Origin: Clostridia bacterium
Lineage (GTDB): Bacteria; Bacillota_A; Clostridia; Christensenellales; Aristaeellaceae
Length of the DNA: 15,962 bases
NCBI GenBank assembly: GCA_017464225.1
Contig: JAFUDW010000069.1
Location: 1-15,962 of the forward strand
Direction of reading: 5' to 3'
The notes beneath the pieces were generated by a model. It searched no databases and was not told the origin of the DNA. It saw only the letters and a list, made by a program, of their open reading frames with translations. Position numbers and translations under genes: made by a program. This document shows, in pieces, positions 1 to 8,690 of the stretch. Within the stretch, counting starts at the first letter, position 1; every line of letters starts with the position of its first letter.

Positions 1-2
1 GC

Positions 3-641
3 CCGTTGTATTCGCTGCCGGATGATTACGACCCTGCCTCCGAGGAGGACGGCGCGCTGATCGCCGCGCCTGCCGCCGCTGCGGGAAACAAGGTATACGC
101 GGGCCCTACGCCTATCCCCATCGATCCCATCGATCTGCCCACGCCCACACCCCGGCCTGAACTGACCTTTACCTACGGCGATTACGTAGCCAGTAAGCTG
201 GGCATCACCTTCAAATCCGCCGTGGGCTATGAGATCAACGAAAACATCACCGGCAAATACATCCTGACCGAGCCCGCCGCCGCCGTAAAGGATAACTATC
301 CCTGCGTGATCACGCTGGAAGTTTCCGGGATCACCAAGAATTACTCGGTAGCCGATGTGAAAACCAGCCTGTCCCGGTATCTGGCCGCCGAGGGCGGACA
401 GTATGAAACCTGGGAAACCATGCAGGCAGCCAGTAAAACGCTGTTGGGCGGCAAGGGCTATTACAACAATTACCGCGGCGTGCTGTCCGACGGCACCATC
501 GTGCGCGGCCGCGTGCACATGGCCATCATCAGCGACAGCCAGCTGCTCACGCTGCATATCACCTGCCCCGGCTGGTTCAACAGCAGCTACATGAAGATTT
601 ACGATCAGATCCACAGCTCCATCAAGTTCATTCAGGAATAA
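3..641 (+). CDS. 3' part of an unrecognised, probably cell-surface or secreted protein
   Basis: The reading frame is open from the left edge and ends at TAA 639-641. A TTG lies at position 6, but there is no ribosome binding site room before it, so the true start is outside the window. The visible 212 residues begin with an acidic/alanine-rich stretch and a proline-threonine linker (about residues 33-52, with PTPIPIDP and PTPTPRPE). A globular domain of about 155 residues with alternating hydrophobic and polar segments follows and ends in HSSIKFIQE. Pro/Thr linkers of this kind usually connect an exported domain to a membrane anchor or another domain in Firmicutes; that is inference. The length and pattern of the C-terminal domain (YxxYRGVLSDGTIVRGRVH, then LLTLHITCP) faintly resemble PsbP/DcrB-like folds, but I do not recognise the family and assign no function. 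It is convergent with the giant adhesin gene. Confidence 0.75.
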   Translation, partial: PLYSLPDDYDPASEEDGALIAAPAAAAGNKVYAGPTPIPIDPIDLPTPTPRPELTFTYGDYVASKLGITFKSAVGYEINENITGKYILTEPAAAVKDNYPCVITLEVSGITKNYSVADVKTSLSRYLAAEGGQYETWETMQAASKTLLGGKGYYNNYRGVLSDGTIVRGRVHMAIISDSQLLTLHITCPGWFNSSYMKIYDQIHSSIKFIQE

Positions 642-646
642 GGAGC

Positions 647-706
647 AAAAAAAACAAGGGCCTTCGCGCCGGATCCGTACTGTTCCGGACGTGAAGGCCC
701 TTGTTT
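647..706. terminator. Bidirectional intrinsic terminator between convergent genes
   Basis: A 14-bp perfect outer stem pairs 652-665 with 693-706. An inner extension pairs 669-673 with 684-688. On the minus strand the stem is followed by eight or more T residues (the A-run at 647-654), giving a strong terminator for the giant surface-protein gene that stops at 718. On the plus strand the tail is weaker (TTGTTTGTAT) but would also serve the gene ending at 641. Confidence 0.9.
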
Positions 707-717
707 GTATCTTGAGA

Positions 718-3700
718 TCAGTATCCGTTTTCACGCCTTCTGCGGCGGCGGTAGGCTGCTTCCGCGATCAACAGCAGCGTTCCCAGCGCCAGCAGCGCCA
801 TGTACGGCATGGCAGATTCGGAATACGCCGTGGGAGCCGGCGTCGCCTCCTGATTGTAAATATAAAGGCTGTAGCTGGTGTTCCCGCTAATTTCGTCGAT
901 CTCCTGATCCAGCCTGGCAAAGCCCGCGCAGCTCTCGTCCAGGGTGATTTCGCCATTGTTGCCGATGGTAAATATAACATCCCGCTCCAGCCGGGAATAT
1001 CCCTGCGGCGCTGCGATCTCCTCCAGGTAGTACGTATTGGCCGGCAGCGTCAGATCGACGCCCGGCAATACGCCGTTGCTGTCGGTTGTGATGCGGGCAT
1101 ACCCCTCGAGCGGCGAGTAATATTTTCTCAGCTCGCCGTTGACATCCTCCACCTGGAGATACAGCGCAAATACGGCGTTTTGAAGCTTGGTGCCGATATC
1201 GCCCTCCTTGGTCTTCATGACCGCAAAGCCCGACGTTCTGTTTTTTACATAGATCGTCGTCGTCATTTCGGCATCCTCATCATCGTGCCTTTCAAAGTAT
1301 CCCTCCGGGCCCGTGATGCCGGTGACCGTATTGTTTTCCCCCACCGTGATCACCACAGGCTGCGGAAGTCCCGCGTATCCCTTGGGCGTAGACGTTTCCG
1401 TAAGGGTATAGACGCCGGACGGCAGGTACGCAATGGTGATCAGGCCATCCCCGGCGCGGGAGGTATAAGCGGCTGCAGCCGCGTTCGTTCCGCTCTCGGT
1501 CGTCAGCGTAAAGACAGCGTCGGCCAGCTTTTGCTCTGTGTTCCACTGCGTTTTTACCAGCTTGATGCCGGGACGGCTGTTGGTGACGGTATCGATGCGG
1601 ATGTTTTCATTGTGCCCGGTGGGCTGGCCCTGGACGTAGATCACCTTATACGTATAGCTTTCCTCGTCCGCACCCGCCGAGGGGATCCCGGGAACGGTCA
1701 CCGTCTGCCGATCCTCAATGGGCGTCAAGCTGGCGCCTGATATATCCACCACATCGTTTTCGTCCACTGAGAACGCGCCTTCGATCTTCACTTCCCGGAT
1801 GATAAAATCCTTGAAATCATAGGTCTCGCCCTCAAATTTCAAATCCTCAAAGAAGTAATAGATTTCATTATCCGCGCTGCTCAGGCGGCGGACGCTGCCA
1901 GGATACAGCCGATCGCCGCTTGCCGTTTGAACATATATCGCAAAATAGACGTCTCCATGGGTTTTCATGAAATCCCTGTCCGTCCATACCTTCCGGGCGG
2001 TCAGTCCCCAGCCCTTCTGATTGCGGACCTGTATTTGGGGATCCTCGCCCACATTGATCGTACCGGAATAGGGAACGCTCCCCGTGCTGTTTTCGGGCGT
2101 TACGTCCACCCGCACATATCCGTCGCTGGACCGCAGCGTATAGCCTCTGGGGATCTCATCCCCCCGCTCCTGCACCTTATATTTGGTGGTGATGATCAGC
2201 TCGCGCACCTCAACGGTATAATCCGCCGGAATCTTGGAAATGGAACCGTTCATGGAGGTGGTAAAGGAGGCTGATTTCAGCTGAGCGGCATTGGCGGCCA
2301 ATGTATTATATTCTGTGACGCCAAGCGATGCAAACTTTTGCGTATCGGCATCCCACCTGCAATACTCCCCTGACGGGTTTTTGACAAAGTAGGTGAACAT
2401 ATTGGCCACAGGCAAGTCCGCGTCGCTGGCATTTTCACTGCCAAGGTACAGCCTGAAGCTGAACAGCGTGCCGTTGTCCGGGTAATGCAAGCGTTTCTTG
2501 CCGTCCACATCGTACAGGATTTTTGTAATGGACAGCGTGCGAAGGGCGGTTCCGGGCACATGGTTATTATAGGTGATCCGGGGACGCGACCCCACCACGT
2601 CATAGGCTATTCCGTAATCCCTCCGCGGCAAATCGCCGTAATTTCCTGCCGTATCGATAATATCCACGTCCGTCGCGTGATACTGTACCAAAGGATCGGC
2701 TTCCGTCCTCACGCCTTCGGCAACCGCGACGCCGCCGTTATTGACCTGTACCTGGTCATAAACAGCCGTATTGACGCCGCATTCCACAATGGCATAATAC
2801 ATGGACTGATCCGGGAAATTGACCTCCACCGTTTCGCCGGCTTTCAAGAGGAACACATTCTCATAAGTGATGCCGTCCGCCGTGGTAAAGCTGGGCAGTA
2901 TCTCCACCTGTCTGTTGGTATTGGCGTAATTGACCGTGATATGGTTTTCGTTTTGCGCTCCCAGGACGCTCTCGATCGTGATCGGTCTATTCTCCTCGTC
3001 GGTTGCGGGATAGCCCTCGTTATCATAAACGGTCGCCAGATACCGCACCTGGAAGGGGAATTCCGCAAGAACGTTGCTCTTGGAAGCCGCGCCGGAGAGC
3101 TCCTTGCCCAGCATGACCGTGCCCGGTTTGATGGATGCCAGGTTAAAACGCATATGCAGGTTGGAAGCGCCCGCGCCGCGCTCCATATAGAACACTTTCA
3201 TGGTATGGGCGCTAAAATCCTTGAATACCGTTCCGGTCCCCTCAAAATAGTTGCTCAAGTACGCCTGGACCTCCGCATTGGATACGCCAGGGTGCCTGGC
3301 CTTATAATTGGCTTCAAAGATTTTCCGCAGCGTGGTTATGTTGCCTCCGCGCCCGATGACCTCGCCCGTCCGGAAGTTCACGGAGCCGGACATCGCGCTG
3401 TGCACGCCGCCCAGATCCAGCACCAGCTCGCCGTCCACATACAGCCAGAAATCGTCGTCGCCGGAAAACTCAAAGATGATATCATGGCCCCAATCATCCT
3501 TGCCGTTTTCGGTCTGGGTAAAAGAAGCGGACAATTCCATGCCGAAGAAATAGTCAGCATCGTTCTGCTCGATCAAATACAGCTTTTCTCCCTTGCGCGG
3601 ATCGAAATCCGACAGAGGCTGGGCGTTCACATCGGTTTGGTTCGTCACGCTGGCAAACTGACCTTCGGCAATTTGATTGTACGGCATAAACTGGCCGTGC

Positions 3701-6700
3701 GTTCGAGTGGGGCCCGAACTTGTTCCGATGGCGGCTAACTGATCATAGACTGTAAAATTCCCCGATCCCGTATCCAGATGCGCAAAATTCCGCGTGCTGT
3801 CGTATTCAAAATAGCCGCTTTCATTATAGATGCTTTGCAAAAACAGGTGATTCACGTCCTGTTTGTTTCCATTGTTAAACAGCGCCGCCAACGATCTATT
3901 TTCCGCGCTGGTTTTAGACGTGCCTATCGGATAGCCGTCCGCCCCCAGATTTGTGCTGAGCAATCCGGTGTTATTGTTATCATTTTTGAAAAAAGCAACC
4001 TGCTCAGGCGCGCGATTGTCCCCGATCGTTCCAAAGTTCATCATTTTCATGGTAATGCCGTAGGTATCGTTATCAACGGTGGCAACGGTGGTCAAATGCT
4101 CCACAGTGGAATCGCTGACGCGCTGATCAAACACGGCGAAATAGAAATCCTCAGCCTCGTCCAGGGGACAGGAAACAACGTGGCCGTCTTCTATTTTAAG
4201 CCCTACGTAGGCATAGTAATCATCGTCCCAGGCGATGACCGTGGTATAATCCCTGCCTTCACGGCGTCCGGGCAGGTTGATGCCCAGCGTACTGCCGGAG
4301 GTGACCTGCCCGTTGGTCACCTGGGGAGCGATGAAATTGCCAAACTGATCGTTTTGCAGCTCATAGTAATAGTTTGGGGTTCCATCGTCGTAATGGTATT
4401 CGGTAAAATTCCATACGGCGGAGCTCACCGCGTTGCCAAACCACTGGAGCATATCGCCGCTCTCGTATACGCGGATCAGCGAGCCGTCATAATCCACCGC
4501 ATAAAACTCATAGCGCAATGTCTGTTCATTCCACTGGCGTGTATAGAGGATCACCTGGGATTGCTCGCGCTTGATCACGGGCTCCTCCGCCGTGCCGATA
4601 TTGACCTCCCTGTCATGGACGCTTTCATCATCCGAAACGCTGGCCTTGCGGGCGGAATAGATCACAAAATCGTCGTCCGTGAGCGTCTGCGCTTTAACGA
4701 CAAAGTTCAGCCAGGAAGTGCCGGTGATCTGCGCGCTTGTAAAACCGTTCTCGGGGCTGCCGCTATATGTAATGGCATAGTTGTCCTTGGTATAAAAAGC
4801 GTATTTTCCTTCTACGTCGTCCGAATCCTTATCGATGCGCAGTTCGGTTTTATCATCTTCGTTCTGCGTGACCTGCAGTTTGCCCGCTTCCAGCTGGATA
4901 TAATGCGTTACGCCGTCTATTTCAGTCGTAATATAATACGTATTCCCGCTTACATTGTGGAACGTCCATTCGGCCAACTCAGCGGAGGGCGCGACCAAAT
5001 AATAGCCATCCTGATCCAGAACGTCAGGGCGGACGTACATGGCGGCTGCTTTCAGCGTGCTGGCATTTCTGTTGCCTGCCAGCAATCCGGCCGCGGTAAT
5101 ATCCTCGTTGACATATACAATACCATAGGTTTTTCCGTTCAGCTGGAAATAATCGTCCTGTATCGTGTTCCCAGCGTAACGAATGATGATTTGACTGTTT
5201 ATCGCGTTGTTATTATCGGTATACATGCGTATTCCGCCGCCGCCGCCGGAGTGCTGGAGATAGCGCACCTTTGTGCCGTCCACATATTTGAAATAGAATT
5301 TTGAATCGTCGGCCTGTATAAGCTCAAACGGCGTTTTATCGGCTTCCGACAGCTCCATCAGATTATCGTTTTCTTTCTTCTGATGCATGTACTGTTTTTG
5401 TTCTGATCCATCGATATAGGTGTATACATAATAGGTATTCTCAGCGTCTTCCACCGGCTCAAAATACCATACGCTCGCAATATCCACCAGGTTCGTCTCC
5501 AGAAAAACGCCGTTTGTTGCATTGAGCGTATTTCTGAAATAGTTATTGGTTCCGTACTGCAGGGTAAAGCCCTGATCGTAATTGTCCGCCAGTTCGGCCA
5601 GATCGGCGATCTCATCTCCGCCCGGAACGGGCTCCGTTTCGGCGCCGACGACGCTGTATACCGAAAAGCTTCCCGTGTTAAAGGTTATCAGTTCTCCCTC
5701 CGCCGTGCTGTCCATGGCATACACTGAATAGCCGTCCGACAGCCCGTCGTCCACAAAGTGCAGAGCGTATACCTTTTCATAGCTTTCCAGCGCTTCGCCC
5801 AGCAGACGGATGGACACCTCCACCATGTTCTGCGGCTCATAAACGGTTTCAGGCTCGTTCTCGTTCACGATGCGGATATCGAACACCCGGGACAGCTTCA
5901 GACCGTCATACGCCACGCCCGCTTGGATAGCCGATTCCCGGATATACATATCATAGTTCTCGTCCCCGGGCAGCACCTCGCTCACCGCCAGCGCCGTGCC
6001 CTCCATGGGGATGCCCGCGCTGGCGTCGTAGGAAACGGTGATCTCATAGGTGGCCCCGTCCCCTGTGGTCACGTTGGTGACCAGCGTCACCTTGGTCACC
6101 GCGTATACGCTGAATCCGGGCGCGGTAAAGCTGACGCAGCCGTCCCGCGCCGTAAATTCGGTGATCTCCTCCTGCGCGCCGTCCTCCAGGATATGCCATA
6201 CCCGCATCTCGGCCCCCTCCGGCTCCTCGACGCCGCGGATGGTCACCTCCACCGGGTGGTCGCCGTCCGGCTGGTAGCTTTGGCCGTTTTCATCGATGCT
6301 GATATCGTAGGCCGCCAGCACGTCGCCCTCCAGAGCCTGCACGGCCTCCATCGCCTGGGCGTCCTGGGCTTCGGCCGCAGCCTCCTTGGGCAGCAGGCCG
6401 TCCAGCCGCACGGTCTCCAGATCCAGACTCAGGCGGCGGAAACCGGTATCCCGCACCAGCACAAAGCCGTCCGCGTCCCCCAGGGACAGCGTTTGCTCCT
6501 GAGTGCCCAGATCCTCTGTCAGGGCGTCGCCCGCCGCGCCGTCCTTCATCGTATACACCGCCACGCTCTCGCGCTCCCCCAGCAGCAGCGCTGCCTTGCG
6601 CGCCACCCGCACAAACAGCCCCGTCAGCCCGCTTAGCAGCCCGGAGCTGCGCAGCGTATAGGCCTCCAACGCCTCCAGCCCTTCCTCCAGGCTGGGCAGC

Positions 6701-8280
6701 TCGGCGGCGCTATAGGTGGGCGAAAGCAGCGAGGAGAAGCCCAGGATGGAAAAGCTGAACAAATCATCCGCCCACCCCGTCAGCGCCGACAGGATGCTCG
6801 TAAACCCGAAAGGCGATAGCGAATCGGCGGTAAAGGTGACCACGCCGTCGGCAGTGGCGCTGCTGGCAACCTTTTCCGGCCCGTTTTCGCCAAAGTGCAC
6901 CACCTCCAGCGCTTCCGCGCCCTCATCGACGTCCAGCAGCTCCACCGTCACCTGCACGGCGGTCCGTGGCTCGATCTCCCGGCCTTCGTGCACAATGGCA
7001 ATATCCAGGAATTTGTTGTAATATACCGTGTCCCCGTCCCCCAGGTTCAGCGCCCCGGCGACGCCCGCCAGATACTCCTCGGCGGGCAGTTCGGTCACGG
7101 CAAGCTCAGCCCCGTCGGGAATGCCCGCGCGGCTGTCATATTCCACCGTGATCTTATACGTGGCTCCGCCGATGGTCACCGTCTTTTCGATGCTGCGCGT
7201 GACAGCGTACACCGAAAAGCTTTCGGCCTCAAAGGTCAGCCAGCCGTCCTCGGCGGTGCGGGTATCCACATATTCAGCCGCTGCATCGGCGGTCTCCAGA
7301 TGGTAGATGTTCAGCGTGTTCGAAGCGAAGGCTTCGTTATAGAAGTGCACCTGCACCTTTTTGCCCGCGGGCTGCCAGGTTTTGCCCTTCTCCCGCTGCT
7401 TTTCATTGGTATAGATCCTGATATCATAGGCGGCGATCACGTCTTCGCCGTCGATCTCCACCGTGACCGGCGTCACATCGATGACGCCGTTGCCCGGCAC
7501 CTTGCCGGTCAGATAAAAATCGCTGTTGGCGTACAGCGCGCCCTCCGGCCAATCAACGGTTTCTTCCCCGTCCGGCTCCTCGGGCTCCTCGGCAGCGTCG
7601 GCTGTCAGGGCGATGCCCTTGGCCCCGCTGCGGACCAGGTCAAAGGTCACCCGGTCGCCCAGCGTCAGGCCGGAGGCCACGAGCCGCACCACCTGGTCGT
7701 CGATCACGGTATAGGCTGAAAGCGTGCGGCCCTCGGGCAGGGCGGTGATCACGGCCTCCAGCGTAAGCGAAGTATTGTTTCGGATGTTATTGGCCGTCCA
7801 GGCCTCCAGCACCTCGGCGCCCAGCACGTTGGCATTCCGATCGGCGGAGGGCCGCTGATTGCCGTTATAGCTGCCGAAGATGGAAACGGAAGCATATTGT
7901 CCCGCGTCCTCATACAGGAAACGGGCGTTGGCCTTGCGGGCCTCCAGATCGGCGTCCACGTCGGTATAGACGGCGCTAACGGTCATATCCCCGGTGACGA
8001 TCGTTTCAGCCGAAACGGCGGCCAATTCGCTGTACCAGCCGATGAAGCGCTTGCCCGCCGCTTCCGGCGCGTCGGGCAATTGTCCCAGGGCGGCGCCATC
8101 CAGCTTAAACACGGTGGACAGCGTTTCCTCCGCCGCGACATAGGCAACGGCATGCCGAACAGGCGCCTCCAGGACGTCGGAGACCGCCTCGTGCCATCCC
8201 TCGTCCTCAGCGCCTGCCGGCAGCAGCTGAACCGTCATCAGCAGCGCCAGTATCAAAGCAACAAACCGCTTGATCCTCAT
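718..8280 (-). CDS. Giant multidomain surface adhesin: fibro-slime/PA14 region, five isopeptide-type domains, C-terminal membrane anchor
   Basis: A 2520-residue protein from ATG 8280. An in-frame TTG at 8289 is the alternative start: GGAGG (8294-8298) is 13 nt from the ATG and 4 nt from the TTG. Residues 1-24 are a signal peptide (basic MRIKR, hydrophobic core, AGA|E cleavage). An InlB-like GKRFIGWYS repeat follows at about residues 55-110. Beta-rich modules ending in SFSVYAVT-like strands lie at 354-361, 722-729 and 871-878. Residues about 900-1430 are Tyr/Asn/Asp-rich beta-sheet domains I cannot name. A fibro-slime/PA14-type region lies at about 1500-1710, with GDDDFWLYVDG and LDLGGVH. Five C-terminal Cna-B/SpaA-like domains (about 1720-2480) each show a Lys...Glu...Asn triad, including E-box strands TLTETSTPKGY and YYLEEIAAPQGY. 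The end is a TP-rich linker, a hydrophobic helix (about 2490-2508) and RRRRRR, without LPXTG. Likely role: an extracellular adhesin or matrix-binding stalk (inference). It is transcribed alone. Confidence 0.93.
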   Translation of the reverse strand: MRIKRFVALILALLMTVQLLPAGAEDEGWHEAVSDVLEAPVRHAVAYVAAEETLSTVFKLDGAALGQLPDAPEAAGKRFIGWYSELAAVSAETIVTGDMTVSAVYTDVDADLEARKANARFLYEDAGQYASVSIFGSYNGNQRPSADRNANVLGAEVLEAWTANNIRNNTSLTLEAVITALPEGRTLSAYTVIDDQVVRLVASGLTLGDRVTFDLVRSGAKGIALTADAAEEPEEPDGEETVDWPEGALYANSDFYLTGKVPGNGVIDVTPVTVEIDGEDVIAAYDIRIYTNEKQREKGKTWQPAGKKVQVHFYNEAFASNTLNIYHLETADAAAEYVDTRTAEDGWLTFEAESFSVYAVTRSIEKTVTIGGATYKITVEYDSRAGIPDGAELAVTELPAEEYLAGVAGALNLGDGDTVYYNKFLDIAIVHEGREIEPRTAVQVTVELLDVDEGAEALEVVHFGENGPEKVASSATADGVVTFTADSLSPFGFTSILSALTGWADDLFSFSILGFSSLLSPTYSAAELPSLEEGLEALEAYTLRSSGLLSGLTGLFVRVARKAALLLGERESVAVYTMKDGAAGDALTEDLGTQEQTLSLGDADGFVLVRDTGFRRLSLDLETVRLDGLLPKEAAAEAQDAQAMEAVQALEGDVLAAYDISIDENGQSYQPDGDHPVEVTIRGVEEPEGAEMRVWHILEDGAQEEITEFTARDGCVSFTAPGFSVYAVTKVTLVTNVTTGDGATYEITVSYDASAGIPMEGTALAVSEVLPGDENYDMYIRESAIQAGVAYDGLKLSRVFDIRIVNENEPETVYEPQNMVEVSIRLLGEALESYEKVYALHFVDDGLSDGYSVYAMDSTAEGELITFNTGSFSVYSVVGAETEPVPGGDEIADLAELADNYDQGFTLQYGTNNYFRNTLNATNGVFLETNLVDIASVWYFEPVEDAENTYYVYTYIDGSEQKQYMHQKKENDNLMELSEADKTPFELIQADDSKFYFKYVDGTKVRYLQHSGGGGGIRMYTDNNNAINSQIIIRYAGNTIQDDYFQLNGKTYGIVYVNEDITAAGLLAGNRNASTLKAAAMYVRPDVLDQDGYYLVAPSAELAEWTFHNVSGNTYYITTEIDGVTHYIQLEAGKLQVTQNEDDKTELRIDKDSDDVEGKYAFYTKDNYAITYSGSPENGFTSAQITGTSWLNFVVKAQTLTDDDFVIYSARKASVSDDESVHDREVNIGTAEEPVIKREQSQVILYTRQWNEQTLRYEFYAVDYDGSLIRVYESGDMLQWFGNAVSSAVWNFTEYHYDDGTPNYYYELQNDQFGNFIAPQVTNGQVTSGSTLGINLPGRREGRDYTTVIAWDDDYYAYVGLKIEDGHVVSCPLDEAEDFYFAVFDQRVSDSTVEHLTTVATVDNDTYGITMKMMNFGTIGDNRAPEQVAFFKNDNNNTGLLSTNLGADGYPIGTSKTSAENRSLAALFNNGNKQDVNHLFLQSIYNESGYFEYDSTRNFAHLDTGSGNFTVYDQLAAIGTSSGPTRTHGQFMPYNQIAEGQFASVTNQTDVNAQPLSDFDPRKGEKLYLIEQNDADYFFGMELSASFTQTENGKDDWGHDIIFEFSGDDDFWLYVDGELVLDLGGVHSAMSGSVNFRTGEVIGRGGNITTLRKIFEANYKARHPGVSNAEVQAYLSNYFEGTGTVFKDFSAHTMKVFYMERGAGASNLHMRFNLASIKPGTVMLGKELSGAASKSNVLAEFPFQVRYLATVYDNEGYPATDEENRPITIESVLGAQNENHITVNYANTNRQVEILPSFTTADGITYENVFLLKAGETVEVNFPDQSMYYAIVECGVNTAVYDQVQVNNGGVAVAEGVRTEADPLVQYHATDVDIIDTAGNYGDLPRRDYGIAYDVVGSRPRITYNNHVPGTALRTLSITKILYDVDGKKRLHYPDNGTLFSFRLYLGSENASDADLPVANMFTYFVKNPSGEYCRWDADTQKFASLGVTEYNTLAANAAQLKSASFTTSMNGSISKIPADYTVEVRELIITTKYKVQERGDEIPRGYTLRSSDGYVRVDVTPENSTGSVPYSGTINVGEDPQIQVRNQKGWGLTARKVWTDRDFMKTHGDVYFAIYVQTASGDRLYPGSVRRLSSADNEIYYFFEDLKFEGETYDFKDFIIREVKIEGAFSVDENDVVDISGASLTPIEDRQTVTVPGIPSAGADEESYTYKVIYVQGQPTGHNENIRIDTVTNSRPGIKLVKTQWNTEQKLADAVFTLTTESGTNAAAAAYTSRAGDGLITIAYLPSGVYTLTETSTPKGYAGLPQPVVITVGENNTVTGITGPEGYFERHDDEDAEMTTTIYVKNRTSGFAVMKTKEGDIGTKLQNAVFALYLQVEDVNGELRKYYSPLEGYARITTDSNGVLPGVDLTLPANTYYLEEIAAPQGYSRLERDVIFTIGNNGEITLDESCAGFARLDQEIDEISGNTSYSLYIYNQEATPAPTAYSESAMPYMALLALGTLLLIAEAAYRRRRRRENGY

Positions 8281-8292
8281 GATCTTCAAAAA

Positions 8293-8364
8293 GCCTCCGT
8301 CGGCATCCAGCCTTTCTTTGCGATCCTTTCGCGGGAGCGCGTTCTCCCTTTTATCATAAATCGC
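8293..8364 (-). promoter_or_regulatory. Foldable 5' leader of the giant surface-protein gene
   Basis: Within the predicted transcript of about 125 nt before the ATG, 8360-8364 (GCGAT in the RNA sense) can pair with 8320-8324 (ATCGC). This encloses a GGGAG/CTCCC hairpin (8344-8348 with 8333-8337, 6-nt loop). Closer to the start, a GCC triplet can pair either with an upstream GGC or with the GGC that overlaps the GGAGG ribosome binding site (8294-8298). The short alternative pairing hints at translation control, but the stems near the ribosome binding site are only 3 bp. It matches no riboswitch class that I recognise. Confidence 0.3.
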
Positions 8365-8412
8365 TTCGGTTACAGGAAAGATTACATAATTATAAATAAA
8401 AATTACCAGTAT

Positions 8413-8441
8413 ATTATACTTGATCCATCCGATTTTTACAA
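8413..8441 (-). promoter_or_regulatory. Sigma-A-type promoter of the giant surface-protein gene
   Basis: On the minus strand, TTGTAA (8436-8441) is followed by exactly 17 bp and a perfect TATAAT (8413-8418). The predicted start of transcription is near 8406, leaving a leader of about 125 nt before the ATG at 8280. The gene therefore appears to be transcribed independently of the SOS unit upstream. Confidence 0.7.
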
Positions 8442-8559
8442 CGTTTTCACGCCAAAAACCGCATTATTAACAGCAATTTACCGTTTTTTTTCGCAATATG
8501 ATCCGTCACAGCAGTCAACATTAATAATTCTTCATATTCATGTTTGATTAAGTTTTTCA

Positions 8560-8585
8560 GGCTGGTTACTTTTCAGCCGTTTTTT
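8560..8585 (+). terminator. Orphan plus-strand terminator-like hairpin
   Basis: GGCTG (8560-8564) pairs with CAGCC (8574-8578) around a 9-nt loop. It is followed by G and six T residues (8580-8585), the normal layout of an intrinsic terminator reading rightwards. No plus-strand gene ends nearby: the genes on both sides are on the minus strand. It could end a small RNA or an antisense transcript, or be chance in AT-rich DNA. Confidence 0.35.
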
Positions 8586-8640
8586 GTAATATAATGAGTG
8601 CGGCCGCATGAAAACACTCCCGTCTGCAGCATGCCTTTTC

Positions 8641-8690
8641 CAAAAACAAAAAACGCGAACAATGCCGACGCATGTCCGGCCTTATCCGCG
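8641..8690 (-). terminator. Possible terminator of the polymerase-YolD unit
   Basis: On the minus strand, GCCGGA/GTCGGC-type pairing (8664-8680) sits inside an outer CGCG/CGCG stem (8687-8690 with 8654-8657). The outer stem runs directly into TTTTTTGTTTTTG (8641-8653). The internal loop between the two stems weakens the structure. It lies about 40 nt after the YolD-like stop codon, where a terminator is expected. Confidence 0.4.

Noticed and set aside
3778..5304. Long open frame of 508 codons on the plus strand
   Set aside because: It lies fully opposite the giant surface-protein gene, whose translation has clear domains. The plus-strand product has no recognisable motif and no ribosome binding site. 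It is a shadow of high-GC codon use, as are those at 691-1740, 2485-3738, 5758-6636 and 6895-7719.
8293..8335. c-di-GMP-I riboswitch resemblance (ATCGCAAAG near GGCTGG and GCCGAC in the leader)
   Set aside because: Only short fragments resemble the class. The conserved GGCAAACC-type segment and the two coaxial helices are not visible, so I do not call it.
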